Source of the DNA: Monosporascus cannonballus
Taxonomy: Eukaryota > Ascomycota > Sordariomycetes > Xylariales
Assembly (NCBI GenBank): GCA_004154925.1
Contig: QJNS01000106.1
Coordinates: forward strand, 62,001 to 126,000
DNA: 64,000 nucleotides
Reading direction: 5' to 3'
Every line of letters starts with the position of its first letter. The stretch's first letter is position 1. Below are positions 49,557 through 60,676 of this stretch, one piece after another. The position numbers and the translations under genes are program-made. A model generated the notes under the pieces. It worked only from the letters and a program-made list of their open reading frames with translations. It did not search any database and was not told the DNA's origin.

Positions 49557-52500
49557 TCATAGTTGCAACCTGTAAGTAGCAACCTCGAAGGGTCGCAGGG
49601 TTATTTGGAAGCTGCCATCCTTGTCCAATACAACCTCTTCGCCATCGTCCTCCATGATGTTGGTTTTGTACACCTTCTTTACATACCAAGTGGAGGAGAC
49701 CGTTCCAGCACTACGGCCGCCCAAACTGTCGTACACGCGGATGATGACGCTTCGTCCCTTACGGCGTGGGATGTTAGTGTCGTGTGAGACATCCTCGTCA
49801 TCTTCGCCCCGTTTGACACAGTCCAAGACTAGTGATTTGTCTCCGGTCAATTTGACAGGGTAGGTTGAGAGGGACGTCAAATCTGAAGATTTTGGCGCCG
49901 AGAGGATCTTCATGGGGTTGTTGAAGTTGTGCCCTGCACGGACAGTAGTCTCGTCTAGTTCACCCTGGTGCGGTAGGATGGCCCAGCGGATCCGATGCTC
50001 GCCCATGTCTGCATGCGCATCAGGTGCTTTGGGAGATCGTAGAAGGGAAAGACGCATTAAGTTGCCACAGGTGGCAAAGCCGTACTTGCTATCGTTGAGA
50101 ATTGAAACACCATATCCGTGCTCCGACAGGTCGGCAAACTTGTGGCAGCAAACCTCAAATTTGGCCATGTCCCAGGTGGTGTTGTAATGTGTGGGTCGCT
50201 TGACGATTCCATACTGGGTCTCGTACGACGCTTCGGTATTTCGAATATCGACCGGGAACTCAACCTTCAGGAACTTCATCGTCTCGTGCCAGTCGACGTA
50301 CGCAGTGCATTCCACATGCGACTGTTGCCCTTCAACGGCGGCTGATAGGCTCAATATAGTCCTGATCGAGCTCTGGTCGCTAATCCTCGTCTTAGTCACG
50401 ACGCTAACACGGTGGTCCTTGTCTTCGTGGAGCTCACTTTCCCCAGCCGGGAGCTCCTTTCGTGTATCCAGATGGTAGACCTCGACGTCCCAAGCTTGCC
50501 AGTACAAGGGCTTGTCATCAAAGATAACAAGCTGGTTTGCTTTGCCGCCCTTCGGGATTAACTCTCGCCCTAACTTACGGTCGATGAGGGATGTTATAAC
50601 ACCAGCCTCGACTGTGACAGTAAGTTGGTCATTCTTCATGACGAAAACGCCCTTGCTCGTCTCCTTAATGGAGACAGCCTTTTCCTCGGCTGCCTTGAAG
50701 CGTTTGATGTTGACGACGTTGCCACTACCGCATGCGATACCACATTCAGTATCCGATATCTCGACGATCTCCTTCCGGTGCCACGGTAGGGTGTTCAGAG
50801 CAACTATCTCTTGCCCATTCGAAGGAAGTGAATTCGTCGAGGCTCCCTTGAGATTGCTAACTCCAATTTCCGAAACTCCAAAGAGCTTGTAGAGGTCATC
50901 AGCGATTCGCTTCCCTGTCTTGAATATCTCGGCGTATAACTAATTCCATGTCAATACATAGATCTAGGGCGAACGAGTAGCCTACTTACTTCATCCGAAT
51001 CGTCATAGCACATCTCGATAGAGCTTCCGGGCAGACAGTCATGGAACTGGCACAGGAGGATGCCTTCCCACATCTTGTCAAAGTCGGCTTTAGGGTACTT
51101 ATAAGACTTGTACTTAAGCGAGGCGATAGTCGCAAGCAGCTCGAGATCGCGCATCATGATCTCCGACTTCCTGTTGTTGAGCTTGTTGTTCGCTTGAGTG
51201 GTGTACGTGCCACGGTGAAGTTCGAAATAGAGCTCGCCGTACCAGGTCACGAGCGAGCTCCCCTTCTTTTCAAGCTTGTCGAAGAAGTCATCAACGGTGT
51301 TGCCCATATGCACCCTAGGCAAGCGGCCGATCTGGTCACTGACGCCGCGGCACCGTCGCAGCTTTTCTATATGTTGCCAAGTAGGCCCGCCTCCACCGTC
51401 GCCCTTGCCGAAGACGAGTAGTGAAGTGTGGTCCTGGTCCATGGACTTGTGCTGTGACACACTTCGTTTAACGTCTCCGAAATGAGCCTCGGCGGTGTAG
51501 GTCTCAGAGGGCGGCATATGACAAATGACCTGGCTACCATCAAGGGCCACCCAGTTGAAGGTGGTGTGAGGGAAGTTATTGATGTTGTTCCAGCTGAGCT
51601 TTTGGGTGAGGAATCTAGTCATGCCGGCCAGGCGGCAGATTTGGGGTAGCTGACTCGAGTATCCGAACGTGTCAGGAAGCCAGAACGTCTTAGAGCGCTC
51701 GCCGAAGTTGCTTTCAAAAAACCTCTGTCCGTACAGGAACTGCCGCACCAGGGACTCGCCGCTAGGCATATTGGTATCATGTTCGACCCAGCTACCGCCG
51801 ATGGGGTTGAACCGGCCCTCTTTGACTTTGGATTTGACTCGATCGAAAACATAGGGATAGTAGGCCTTGAGCCACTTGTACTGTTGAGCCTGAGAACAGG
51901 CAAACTTGAACTCAGGATATTTGTCCATCAAGTTGCATTGGTTCGACCATGACCGGGCGACCTTCCGCTTCGTCTCCGCCCACGGCCAGAGCCAGCACGT
52001 GTCAATGTGGCAATGGCCAATGCCATATACTTGCGGTGTAGCGCCACTGTCGTATACCTTGGACGAGTCGACATTGGGGCCGAGATACTCTTGCGCGATC
52101 TTACGGCACTTCCTGATAGATTCTTTATCGCCGAGTACGAAGGTGTTGATGATGTCGGTGACCGTGTTCAATGCTTTGTGTTGCTCCCATGAGTCTTCGG
52201 GGAATTCCCTGGCAGCGTCGCCAATGATCCACGTATCGATGTGGAGCTGCCTGGCGTCCAGATTGACAGCGCGGATGTCTGCCTTTGTCAACATGAAGTA
52301 CTTGTTAGGATCCGGGGGCTGGATAGTATCCCCGCCGGTAGGGACCCCAAACATGCCGTTGCAGGCCATTTCGACGTAGAAGGTGTGCTCTTTGCCATCT
52401 CTGAAGGAATCTGGGAGTATCCATTCGATACGCTCACCGCCGCCGGTAAGACCTTGCAGAGGATTCCCATCTTCTGACCAGACCAAGGCCTCGTTGCCGG

Positions 52501-52882
52501 AGTCCCAGTGGAACTCTAGATGTTCTTTGTGGCGGAGGTCGGCAGGGACGGTAACGACGACACGAAACCAGTGGGTAGCCCAGGAGGGACCAAAGACGTC
52601 GCCGACCTTCGCAGGCTTGTACTCGCCGGCCATAGCCTCCTCAAATGTCGGTCGGGAAAGTCCTGGGGCTGCCCATGTGTAGAGTTTGACATGAGGCTGC
52701 CCCGAGGCAACCCCCTCGTACATCATAGCCAGCAAGTTTTGCTTTTCCCATTGTCCAGGTCGGTAAAACTGCTCGATGCGGTCTTTGTATATCTTACTGA
52801 TTCGCTTCCCCTTGGGACCTGGCGCCTGGGTCGGGTAATTAGAAGGGACCGGACTCGGCTTCTCTGTGCGTTCCCCGCCCAT
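49557..52882 (-). CDS. AMS1: Vacuolar alpha-mannosidase Ams1 (GH38)
   Basis: Class II alpha-mannosidase that degrades free oligosaccharides. In yeast it reaches the vacuole by the Cvt/autophagy route, which fits the absence of a signal peptide here. Exons (minus) 52882-50990 and 50939-49557 give 1091 residues, close to yeast Ams1 (1083). The N-terminal domain (about 1-280) is followed by the GH38 catalytic core. Zinc-site motif HCHIDTCWLWPWAETKRK is at about 288-305, where Cys replaces the usual Ala of HIDTAW. The nucleophile Asp lies in FWLPDTFGYSSQLPQ at about 403. The helical motif CQFHDCLPGSSIEMCYDDSDE ends exon 1 and LYAEIFK begins exon 2. The beta-rich C-terminal domains end FEVATYRLQL. 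All expected catalytic motifs are intact. Confidence 0.95.
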
Positions 52883-54211
52883 GATTGCGTCGATGAAGTC
52901 GTGTGGGCGTTTTGGAAGTTGGCCACCGGATTGGAAAAGCTAGGTAAGCGTTGAATAATGCTCCCACGGACCATAGACCAGCTGAGGAATAAATAGTATA
53001 TAAATTGACCAAAAGTTCTTTGGTTGTGTTGTATGATCAATGTTCGGATGAGGTGGGTTGGATGGTTGAAATACGGCAAGCGGACAAAGCCGAGAGTGCG
53101 TTCGTCAGCTGGTTCAAACCATCTGGTACCTGTGTAGGTCCGTAAACCGGCAGGGCTGGATAAGTCGCTAGGCAGCGGAGCGGGAGCTTATAATTGGAGG
53201 GTTGCGTGGTTCGACCAATGTCAGACCACTATTCGGGCGGGTGATGCAGGGGGACTTGCGGGGTCTAGCGAGTCTAGCCGGAGCTATCCATAGTTTTGCG
53301 CGGAGTTTGCGGGGAATGCTAGCCCGGAGTTGGGATCTAGACTAGACTAGTGAAACTGTCTCGGACGGGATCGAGGTGCAGGGTGGTGGTAGTCGGTGTG
53401 GGGAGCCGTCGTCCAACTGACTTGTCGTGAGCTCACAAGGACGGGTCCGGGCACCAATATTTTCTGGTCACTTTACCTCATCTCGAAACAATGTGCTTCC
53501 AGTGGCCACTAGAAAGGTAGGTGGTAGGTATTGCGGTTTGGTTGATGGAAGGGATACGTACAAATATTGGATAGATTTGTCAGTAGGTACCCTCGGTAGG
53601 TGAGCAATTGAATGTATGGATGTCTATGGTAGGTCGTTATCCGATCCGGTGGTAAATGCGACGGAGGGATAGAGATGGAGGTCAAATGATGAATGTAAGA
53701 AGAGGTCGAGAAGGTGGAGGATGGCATCTTACGTATACGAGGTGATCATCACTTGTAGGTACCCAAGCCCGGACACAACAGTGGCCGACCGACGTTGTCA
53801 AGAGCCACCCCCTTCTTGCCCGGCTGAGCAGAGACATTGTGACCGGCCATAGGCAGGTGATGATGATGATGATGATGACGATGTTGAACGTGTGGACTCG
53901 TGAGCGGTTTACTTGTAATTCACGTTTATAATGGTAGACACGGCAGGTACGCGGACCATGGCAGGTGCATCGTACAGCGAAGGGGACTTCCATCTGATCC
54001 TATACTAACTAGAACCTGTCCAACGTAGTAGGATGCCTCGCTGGCCCGGCCTTGTTGTAAAGGCGTCCTCGAGGGCGAAGGTGTCTTGGAGTATGTCTTG
54101 TTAAACGTGCATGGGTTCTTCATATGACCCAACCGTAGTCTGAATAGAATAGGGGTATAATGTATTCATAGAGTTTCTGCTTTGTACACTTATTGAGCGA
54201 CTTAACAGTAC
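52883..54211. other. Spacer between AMS1 and the PPR gene
   Basis: About 1.3 kb holding the AMS1 promoter and the PPR gene's 3' flank, both on the minus strand. Recurrent AGGTA motifs occur at 53515-53640. A (TGA)7 microsatellite is at 53858-53878. No coding-like frame is seen. Confidence 0.5.
53858..53878 (+). repeat. (TGA)7 microsatellite
   Basis: Seven perfect copies of TGA, followed by CGATG. It is intergenic and likely polymorphic in length. Confidence 0.92.
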
Positions 54212-56671
54212 CTAACCTTTAGAGAAAGCCTCCGCGGTAGCATCCCACTCGGTCTGCTCTCTATACAAGCCCATTTCCCGGAGAGCTTGCTCAAGTGCCT
54301 GCTCCCAACCTTCCGGATACATGCCGCAGTTTTGATATCTCGACTCCAGGTTGAGCTCGAGGAAGTTGCACAGTTCTTCCTTTTTCACATCCTCGGGCAG
54401 GTCATCAACGGATTCATCAAGCGCCCCTGTTTCGATGAGTTCCCGATGTCGGTGCGTCAGGTAAGATTGGAAACTCCCGGCTTGAGAGAGGAGTCTGGCC
54501 CTGAAACCGTCTCGTTGCAAAGCCTTCTCCAAGTCCATCGAGCCCAACAGCAACTCGAAGATGACGGACTCTGATGGAAGGAAGTTGAAGACGTGCCGCA
54601 GTCCCCGCACGGCCGCTAGGAGTCCAACATAATCACGAACCTTGCGGAAAGAATGTAAAACCGTCCTGCCTAAGTTCGGATCGACGCCGTCAGCGGCAAA
54701 GATAGGGGCTGACTCGACCATCTCAGCAAATAGAGCGCGGCCTTTGGGTCGCTCATTCGGATGGTTCTTTCCCCGCACCGTCCATAAGCGGTTGATAGGT
54801 AGGGACTGCCAGAGCGCCATGAATGTCCAAGGATCTGCTTTGAGCCCATATTTCCGGCTCAGGTCTTGGCAGAGACCAGGAACATGCTTTCCCTGCCCGT
54901 CCTGGATGTATGAAAAGAGTAGCTGGTTCATCATGAACGTATCTGGTGGCATCTCAGCCTCTCTAAACGCCGCCCACAGTTCCTCCATCTTGGCATGGAT
55001 CCGTCGGGCCCTGTAACTATCAGCAAGTAGTGAAAATGTCTCCATAGTCGCGAGCGGCCATCCATCTCTGGCGGGCTGCAGCGAATCAGGTCTTTGAGGG
55101 TGCGGTGTCCGCCTCCGGTCATGCACAAATTGTATCCGTGAGTCGACCATGGCCCAACCAACATCCTCCGCCTGGCGTATATTGTCAGCGATGTCAGATC
55201 TCAACCACGCACCCAGGAGACCGTTGACTTGGATCGCATGTGCAACGACGCCTTTCTTCTTCATGTGAAGCAGAACATTATAAGCACCCGTCAGATCTCC
55301 ATGCCCAATCAGCCGTTTCAACCATTTGCCGAGAAAGAAAGGGTTGGCGGTGTTGGGGGGAGATTGCGCTCTCCCCGGCGAATCAACAGAGGCCGAAGTC
55401 ATCATTTCAACGAAAATTCCCAGAGCGTGTTCCGTCTGACCGGACGCCAAAAAGAATCCGATGATCTGATCGTAGTCCTCAATAGTCATTGAGGTATCTA
55501 ACAAGGACCGTAATTGGCGATACGTCCTATAGGCCGTCTCAACTTCTGCGGGGTCCGCTGCATAAGCTCGTATCAACGACAACAAGATCCGCGGGTCCTT
55601 GCTATATGGAGATTCGACGATTTTGGCGACGCTTCTCTGGGCTCGCTCGACGTCCCCCATGAGGCAGTACATCCGTACACTGAGTTCCCAATACTTCGTG
55701 AAAGTCTCCGGTTTGGCGCCGAGCGTGGTAACTAGTCTTTTATGATTTTCGATAGCTTCCTTCTTCCATCCAGATATAAACATGGCTTCCAGTGCTAGGA
55801 GTTGTTGATCGTCAGTCAGAGGAATACCAACCGATCGCATGTCCTTCGAGAGGTAGTAAATATGCGACATGCGGTTCGGGTTGGATTCGCTCTCTGTGGC
55901 GAAGACATCCCAAAGGAATTGCCAAGTGGCCGCAGAAACTGTGTCCCATCTAGTGCTGAGAACGGGACGCGCCAATGAGTACAAGCCCCAGAGGCGATTG
56001 AGTGTCCTGGCCTTGACGGCGCCCTCACCCAGCTGATGGGCAGCGAGCCGGAGTGCATTGTTTAAGCTGAAGATGCGGTCCTTTTGATGAGTCATCCATC
56101 CTTCTGTGGATATAAGCAGATGTTCCCTTCCTTGTACCTTGAGGCTGTCACCGGACTCCGGGGCCTCTTGGCCTGTTAAGGTCGAAAATCGATCGGGTAC
56201 TTGTTCATCTTGTCCTCCTTTCCTGGCTATTTCCTCTAGTTTTTTAACAAGTGCCCTCGCCTGTTCCAACTGTTGCTCTAATTCATCTAGACGGGCGTCC
56301 ACGATACCTCCGGGATCCGCTAGAGAAGTGCCGAAATCATCTCGATCGTCGAGGCGGCGGCGCCTCCCGAAGTCGCCTTCTTCGAAATAGTTGACGGACA
56401 CATTTTCCTTTCGGTTCAGAAGACCCAAAGCCCGTAAAGTCTTCCGACGTTCAGCTTCTTGATCTGCAGTCACCGAAGAATCGGTCGGCTGGTCGTGCCT
56501 TTGCCGTGCCTGGGGCTGCGCAGCATGTGATGATGGACGTATATATCTGGGGCATCGTGCCCTAGCCGGAACGGGTTGGTTTTGCGAAGCAGATAGGCAT
56601 GAACGGCAGATAAAAGGGAAGTCGCGGGCACCAAAGTCGAGAAGAAGTCTGCGCGAACGCACGGAAGTCAT
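54212..56671 (-). CDS. Mitochondrial PPR-like protein
   Basis: Single exon, 819 residues, probably a helical-repeat protein acting on mitochondrial RNA. The N-terminus (MTSVRSRRLLLDFGARDF) is a good mitochondrial targeting sequence. A short coiled coil lies at about 128-150 (DARLDELEQQLEQARALVKK). Helical repeats of about 35 residues run from about 195 to 690 (WKKEAIENHKRLVTTLGAKP, YDQIIGFFLASGQTEHALGI, LTGAYNVLLHMKKKGVVAHA, MEELWAAFREAEMPPDTFMM). They match the PPR pattern of paired helices in spacing and composition. The protein resembles filamentous-ascomycete PPR proteins, but I cannot tie it to a named factor such as Pet309/Cya-5 or Dmr1. It is divergent from ORC3 with a 394-bp gap. Confidence 0.82.
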   Translation of the reverse strand: MTSVRSRRLLLDFGARDFPFICRSCLSASQNQPVPARARCPRYIRPSSHAAQPQARQRHDQPTDSSVTADQEAERRKTLRALGLLNRKENVSVNYFEEGDFGRRRRLDDRDDFGTSLADPGGIVDARLDELEQQLEQARALVKKLEEIARKGGQDEQVPDRFSTLTGQEAPESGDSLKVQGREHLLISTEGWMTHQKDRIFSLNNALRLAAHQLGEGAVKARTLNRLWGLYSLARPVLSTRWDTVSAATWQFLWDVFATESESNPNRMSHIYYLSKDMRSVGIPLTDDQQLLALEAMFISGWKKEAIENHKRLVTTLGAKPETFTKYWELSVRMYCLMGDVERAQRSVAKIVESPYSKDPRILLSLIRAYAADPAEVETAYRTYRQLRSLLDTSMTIEDYDQIIGFFLASGQTEHALGIFVEMMTSASVDSPGRAQSPPNTANPFFLGKWLKRLIGHGDLTGAYNVLLHMKKKGVVAHAIQVNGLLGAWLRSDIADNIRQAEDVGWAMVDSRIQFVHDRRRTPHPQRPDSLQPARDGWPLATMETFSLLADSYRARRIHAKMEELWAAFREAEMPPDTFMMNQLLFSYIQDGQGKHVPGLCQDLSRKYGLKADPWTFMALWQSLPINRLWTVRGKNHPNERPKGRALFAEMVESAPIFAADGVDPNLGRTVLHSFRKVRDYVGLLAAVRGLRHVFNFLPSESVIFELLLGSMDLEKALQRDGFRARLLSQAGSFQSYLTHRHRELIETGALDESVDDLPEDVKKEELCNFLELNLESRYQNCGMYPEGWEQALEQALREMGLYREQTEWDATAEAFSKG

Positions 56672-57065
56672 TTGCCCTTTAGAGTTTTGTTATTCGGCAA
56701 GTGCGCATGGCCCCTGGCAACGGGCAGGTGAAGATGTATCTGAAGATAGGTAAGAATACCCGAAATCTCTTTGAAGAATCTTTCGGTGATATCACAACGC
56801 GATAAAGGTCAAGGACCCAGACTTGGGAACTCATTAGTGGGCATGTTTAGCGTGTCCAACGTCCCGGCCCTGGCACCACTGATCCATCTTAGTGGTTACT
56901 GAGTACACAGCAGGCTTATGTAGGGGTCCAGTCCTGAGCCCCACCCTCACTTCAGGTACCCGCCGTGTACAGCTTGCTCAGGCGACTTTCCTTGAAATTA
57001 CGAGGACCGCGTTCACGCTCCTATCAACTCGTCTTCGACGCGTCTAATGTTCGCATAGTGAGAAA
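56672..57065. promoter_or_regulatory. Bidirectional promoter, PPR gene and ORC3
   Basis: The 394 bp separate the start codons of the PPR gene (-) and ORC3 (+) and must serve both. I see no element I would name with confidence. Confidence 0.6.
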
Positions 57066-59456
57066 ATGGCGGTTGAGGAGTCTGCAAGCGAGATCTATGA
57101 GGGAAAGGAGCATCAGGTGAGATGAAATGCATTGGATCAGTCGGAAATTAGACTAAGTTTTACAGGCCGCCTACATCTTTGATCCCGTCGATGAAGTTGC
57201 TAGTGAGAGCAGACCCTCAAAGCGGAGGAAGGTGTCGAAGAAACACGGCAGGCCGGAGACCCGCGATTTGACCGCTGGTCTGGCATTTCAGCCTCTTTTC
57301 GACGGGGTTGAGAATGAAGAATGCGTGCGTCTTCGGCAGCGAGTGTTTGAGGATTCCTGGTCGAAGATCGATAGGAGAATCCAGGTTAGTCAATGAGGAT
57401 AGTTTGAGATAAGTAGAGGCTGGCTTACAAGTTATAGGGCATACTCCGAGAGGCAAATCAGTCAACGCTAGAGGAAGTGACCTCGTTCATACGGACCTCC
57501 TCTGACCATGCACCGGACGGCAAGATTCCATCTGCTTTCATCATTACTGGCCCGAACATTGCATCTCAAGAGCTTCTGTTTGAGCAGCTGGCAGAAACCC
57601 TGCAGATGCGAGCAAAAACAAAGGCAGTGCGGCTGCGGTCTGGCGATGCCACCAACCTAAAAGCCTTGCTGAAGAAGATTATCCACGACGCTACCGCAAG
57701 AACAACCGAGGAAGAGGCGGACTTGGAGGTGGCCGTGGGTAAATATGTAAGCGATGCAAACCTATGTGTTGTTATGATGAATCTTCTAACGATTCAGGGG
57801 CGGAAATATCTCAACTACGATCTGGAAGCGCTTCATGCCCATCTCAAATCAAACCCACGACGCCATGTCGTCATTGCATTTCAGGACAGTGAAGCCTTTG
57901 ATAGCGGGCTGCTCTCAGACTTGATTTCTCTTCTCGGGTAATTTTACCACGACTCCTGTTTGGGATGAAGCAAATGACTAAACCTCTCTCAGTTCATGGC
58001 TGGATCGCATACCCTTTGCTCTCCTTTTCGGAGTAGCTACCTCGGTAGAGTTATTTCAGGCTCGACTGCTGAAGTCAACGTGCCAGTGCCTCTATGGCGA
58101 TCAATTCGACGTAGAGCAATCAGCATCGATTGTCGACAAGATTTTCAAGACCGCCATTGTACATCCAGACGCCCCCCTGCGACTCGGTCCATCTTTTATT
58201 CGTGGTCTTTTGGAGCGCCAGCGGGAACAGGTAGCGAGTATACCAGTCTTCGTAAGCTCTTTGAAGGTAAACCCCCACACCCCCGACCGAGCTTGCGTTT
58301 GGTACTAACTCGAAAGTAGTATGCCTACATGTGTCACTTTTATGCAAATCCTCTCACAATATTTATGTCAGAAGATGTTCAACGCAAAGCTATCCAGCCA
58401 GAGCATGTTGAAGGGCTGCGCTCACTGCCGTCTTTTCATCGGTCGGTCGAAGCTGCGATAGAGAAAGGTGATGTGAAGCGTGCCAGACTACTCCTGGAGG
58501 ACGACGATTACGTCGTATCCCACCTTCAAGGCTGTCTCCGTGATTCCCGACGGTGGGTGGAGGGTCTTCTGCGAACTCTCAAATATTTAACTGCCGGAAA
58601 AGCCTCGTCTTCAGATTTCACCCAACTGTATTTGGATGCGATCGCGGGCGGGGTCGACAATGACGGAGAATATGCCATTTTTGTAGAGACTGTCAAGCAG
58701 ATGCTGCCATCAGATGCTGCAACATTCTTGACCCACGCACTTGACGCCATTAAGGAGGGAGACCGGGCCCTTGGATTGGATCAGTGGGCGGACGAGAACG
58801 AGGAAACTGTTGCCCTACTCTCCGGCATTTTAGCCGACATAAAAGACTTGCAAATGAAGGCTGAGGACGAAGGCCACGTTCTACGAAGTAAATATAGCGG
58901 ACAAAGCAAGGTGCTTCGAACCACGGTCATTGCGCAGAAGGTGCAGCTTAGTCGAGACACGGCAGCCCTCACAGACCAGGACAAAGCTTATACTACCCTA
59001 ATCGATCGTCTTGTCGAACACCTGCAGGCGATCCTATCTTGCGAAAGAGCTGAAAGCTTGCCCTTTAATGAGGTCTGGCTGTACGACTCAAAGGCACCGT
59101 ACAGGGACGTGTTCGTACCACGTCCACGGGCCATCATCGAACGGGCATTGTCGCGGCCGCACGACTACTTGGGATGTTCCTGTTGCAAGACCGAGGGAGA
59201 CCGTATCGCGTCGACATTGCCCGCTACTGCCATGTTGTATCAACTGTATCTTGAGACCGAATCACTCATCAACGTTGCCGATCTGTGGTCGGCATATTTG
59301 GCAATTGTGGGGGAGGAAAGCGGAAATGGTCTTGACGAAAGGACTGCGCTGGTTTTGTTCTATCGCGGCCTGGCCGAATTGAGAGCTATGGGCTTTGTGA
59401 AGCAAAGCAGAAAGAAAGCAGATCACATCGCCAAACTTGCCTGGAAAGGGCTTTGA
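57066..59456 (+). CDS. ORC3: Origin recognition complex subunit 3
   Basis: Subunit of the hexameric ORC that marks replication origins and loads MCM. Exons are 57066-57116, 57166-57384, 57438-57746, 57798-57937, 57993-58266 and 58320-59456, giving 709 residues. The N-terminus AAYIFDPVDEVASESRPSKR with SKRRK is followed by GLAFQPLFDGVEN and CVRLRQRVFEDSW, hallmarks of Orc3. The AAA-like region has AFIITGPNIASQELLFEQL (the degenerate P-loop position) and KYLNYDLEALHAHLKSNPRRHVV. The C-terminal helical and winged-helix part (DVFVPRPRAIIERALSRPHDYL, ALVLFYRGLAELRAMGFVKQ) ends AKLAWKGL. The 51-nt segment 57747-57797 has GT-AG ends but is also open and in frame. I treat it as an intron because KY-GRKYLNYDLEAL is the conserved junction. 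Confidence 0.92.
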
Positions 59457-60223
59457 GAAGGTGCCAGAGGCTTAAGATCAATGATATGGAGTTAATTGAC
59501 TATGGATGGTGAGTTTGTTTGATTTTCACGGGGCCAAAGTCATTGTGACGAGGTGTGACTCCGGACCGGCCGCCGTACAAATATCTTGCCCAATCCGTCC
59601 AGTTGATGCCATTTTCGTGGGCCTTCCGTCTCGAAGAATGGCTCAGACATGAAAGAATCCGGGTGTTCTGGACAAAGTCATGTTTTATCGAAGCTGGGAC
59701 TTATCGGACAAAGAAAACAACAAGGGTCGTAACTACGATGCGCAGAAGCGTCAAAGATGCGATAAAGAACGCCGCCACAACCCGGGTATCTACAAGAAGT
59801 CGTCTCAGCCGCCCGCAAACTTCGAGTCCCTTCTCGTAAGACCCTCTTCCCACTAGCGGCGTAGTTGTTCAGCCAAGTGCTCATCATTTACCCAAGGAAG
59901 TCTCCTATATAAATTATTATTCCTATAACTGTAGCTGCTGAGCGGCTCGAAGACGCGGTCGGAGGACTTGAAACACAAAACCATTGCAAAAAGAAGCACG
60001 GAAGAGGGCAGTCAATCATTCACGAGATTATTTTCTACACTGAGGTTATTCGCAAGCCAGCTGCATCCGTTACAGCGACAGCGAAGGCAACTCGCTTTAA
60101 ATATCAAACATCAACCAACTTACGGGCGCTTCTTCACTTCCTACCTCCCTATCCAGCCACCCACCTCTCTCCAGCCTATTTTAAATTACCTCGCTAGCCG
60201 GCGTGATACGGTACTGAGTTCCG
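59457..60223. other. Interval between ORC3 and the 60224 gene
   Basis: This contains the ORC3 3' flank, one possible small ORF (59680-59856, listed separately) and the probable 5' UTR of the 60224 gene. A GTAAGA at 59836-59841 and a CTATAAC...TGTAG at 59926-59937 look like an intron's ends, so transcription with splicing through here is possible. Confidence 0.4.
59680..59856 (+). CDS. Possible 58-residue small protein or first exon
   Basis: An ATG at 59680 opens a 58-codon frame to TAG at 59854-59856. It is strongly charged and looks like protein (WDLSDKENNKGRNYDAQKRQ, then CDKERRHNPGIYKKSSQPPA). A GTAAGA donor follows FESLL at 59836, with a branch-like CTATAAC and TGTAG about 100 nt later. 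If that intron is used the frame would continue to about 60732, in conflict with the better-supported 60224 ORF. The segment could therefore be a stand-alone microprotein, an alternative 5' exon or chance. Confidence 0.25.
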   Translation: MFYRSWDLSDKENNKGRNYDAQKRQRCDKERRHNPGIYKKSSQPPANFESLLVRPSSH

Positions 60224-60676
60224 ATGGAGAACCAATTCCGGAACGGGCCGCAGCACAGCGTGCCGGGCGAGCGGCGGGCGGCGAAGAGCGAGGCGTTCCG
60301 GGAAAAGCTGCGACAGATGGCGCTGCCGCTGGCGCCGCTGGTGCAGCTGACGTCGGGGGAGATCCACCCGGCGTTCCCGCCGACGCTGCTGAACTTCTGG
60401 CTGCTCACGGACGCGCAGCTCGAGGAGCTCGCGCACTTCTACCACCAGCGGACGCCCTGCCGCTGGACCTTCCACTACCCGTGCCCCATCACGTCGTGGG
60501 CCGCCGACCTGCCCCTCGAGGAGAAGCGCCGCAAGATCGGCAAGTTCATCGGCCTCCGCGGCTGCGACACCCCCGTCCGCATACGCTCCGAGGACGAGGT
60601 CCTCGAAGAGGCCCGCCGCGCCCGCGCCGCCGAGGACGAGGAGATGTGGAGGCGCAAACTGCCCTGGTACTACTGA
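60224..60676 (+). CDS. Small conserved-looking fungal protein, 150 residues
   Basis: Single exon with very high GC3, beginning MENQFRNGPQHSVPGERRA and ending in WRRKLPWYY. It is rich in Arg, Glu and Trp, with predicted helices (SEAFREKLRQMALPLAPLV, DAQLEELAHFYHQ) and a core WTFHYPCPITSWAADLPLEE. No signal peptide or membrane segment is visible. It reads as a real folded protein of the type annotated hypothetical across Sordariomycetes, but I know no function. A T10-G12 tract follows 22 bp after the stop. Confidence 0.75.
   Translation: MENQFRNGPQHSVPGERRAAKSEAFREKLRQMALPLAPLVQLTSGEIHPAFPPTLLNFWLLTDAQLEELAHFYHQRTPCRWTFHYPCPITSWAADLPLEEKRRKIGKFIGLRGCDTPVRIRSEDEVLEEARRARAAEDEEMWRRKLPWYY

Noticed and set aside
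49184..49579. 131-codon plus-strand ORF at the AMS1 3' end
   Set aside because: Overlaps AMS1 coding sequence in antisense and has no protein-like features.
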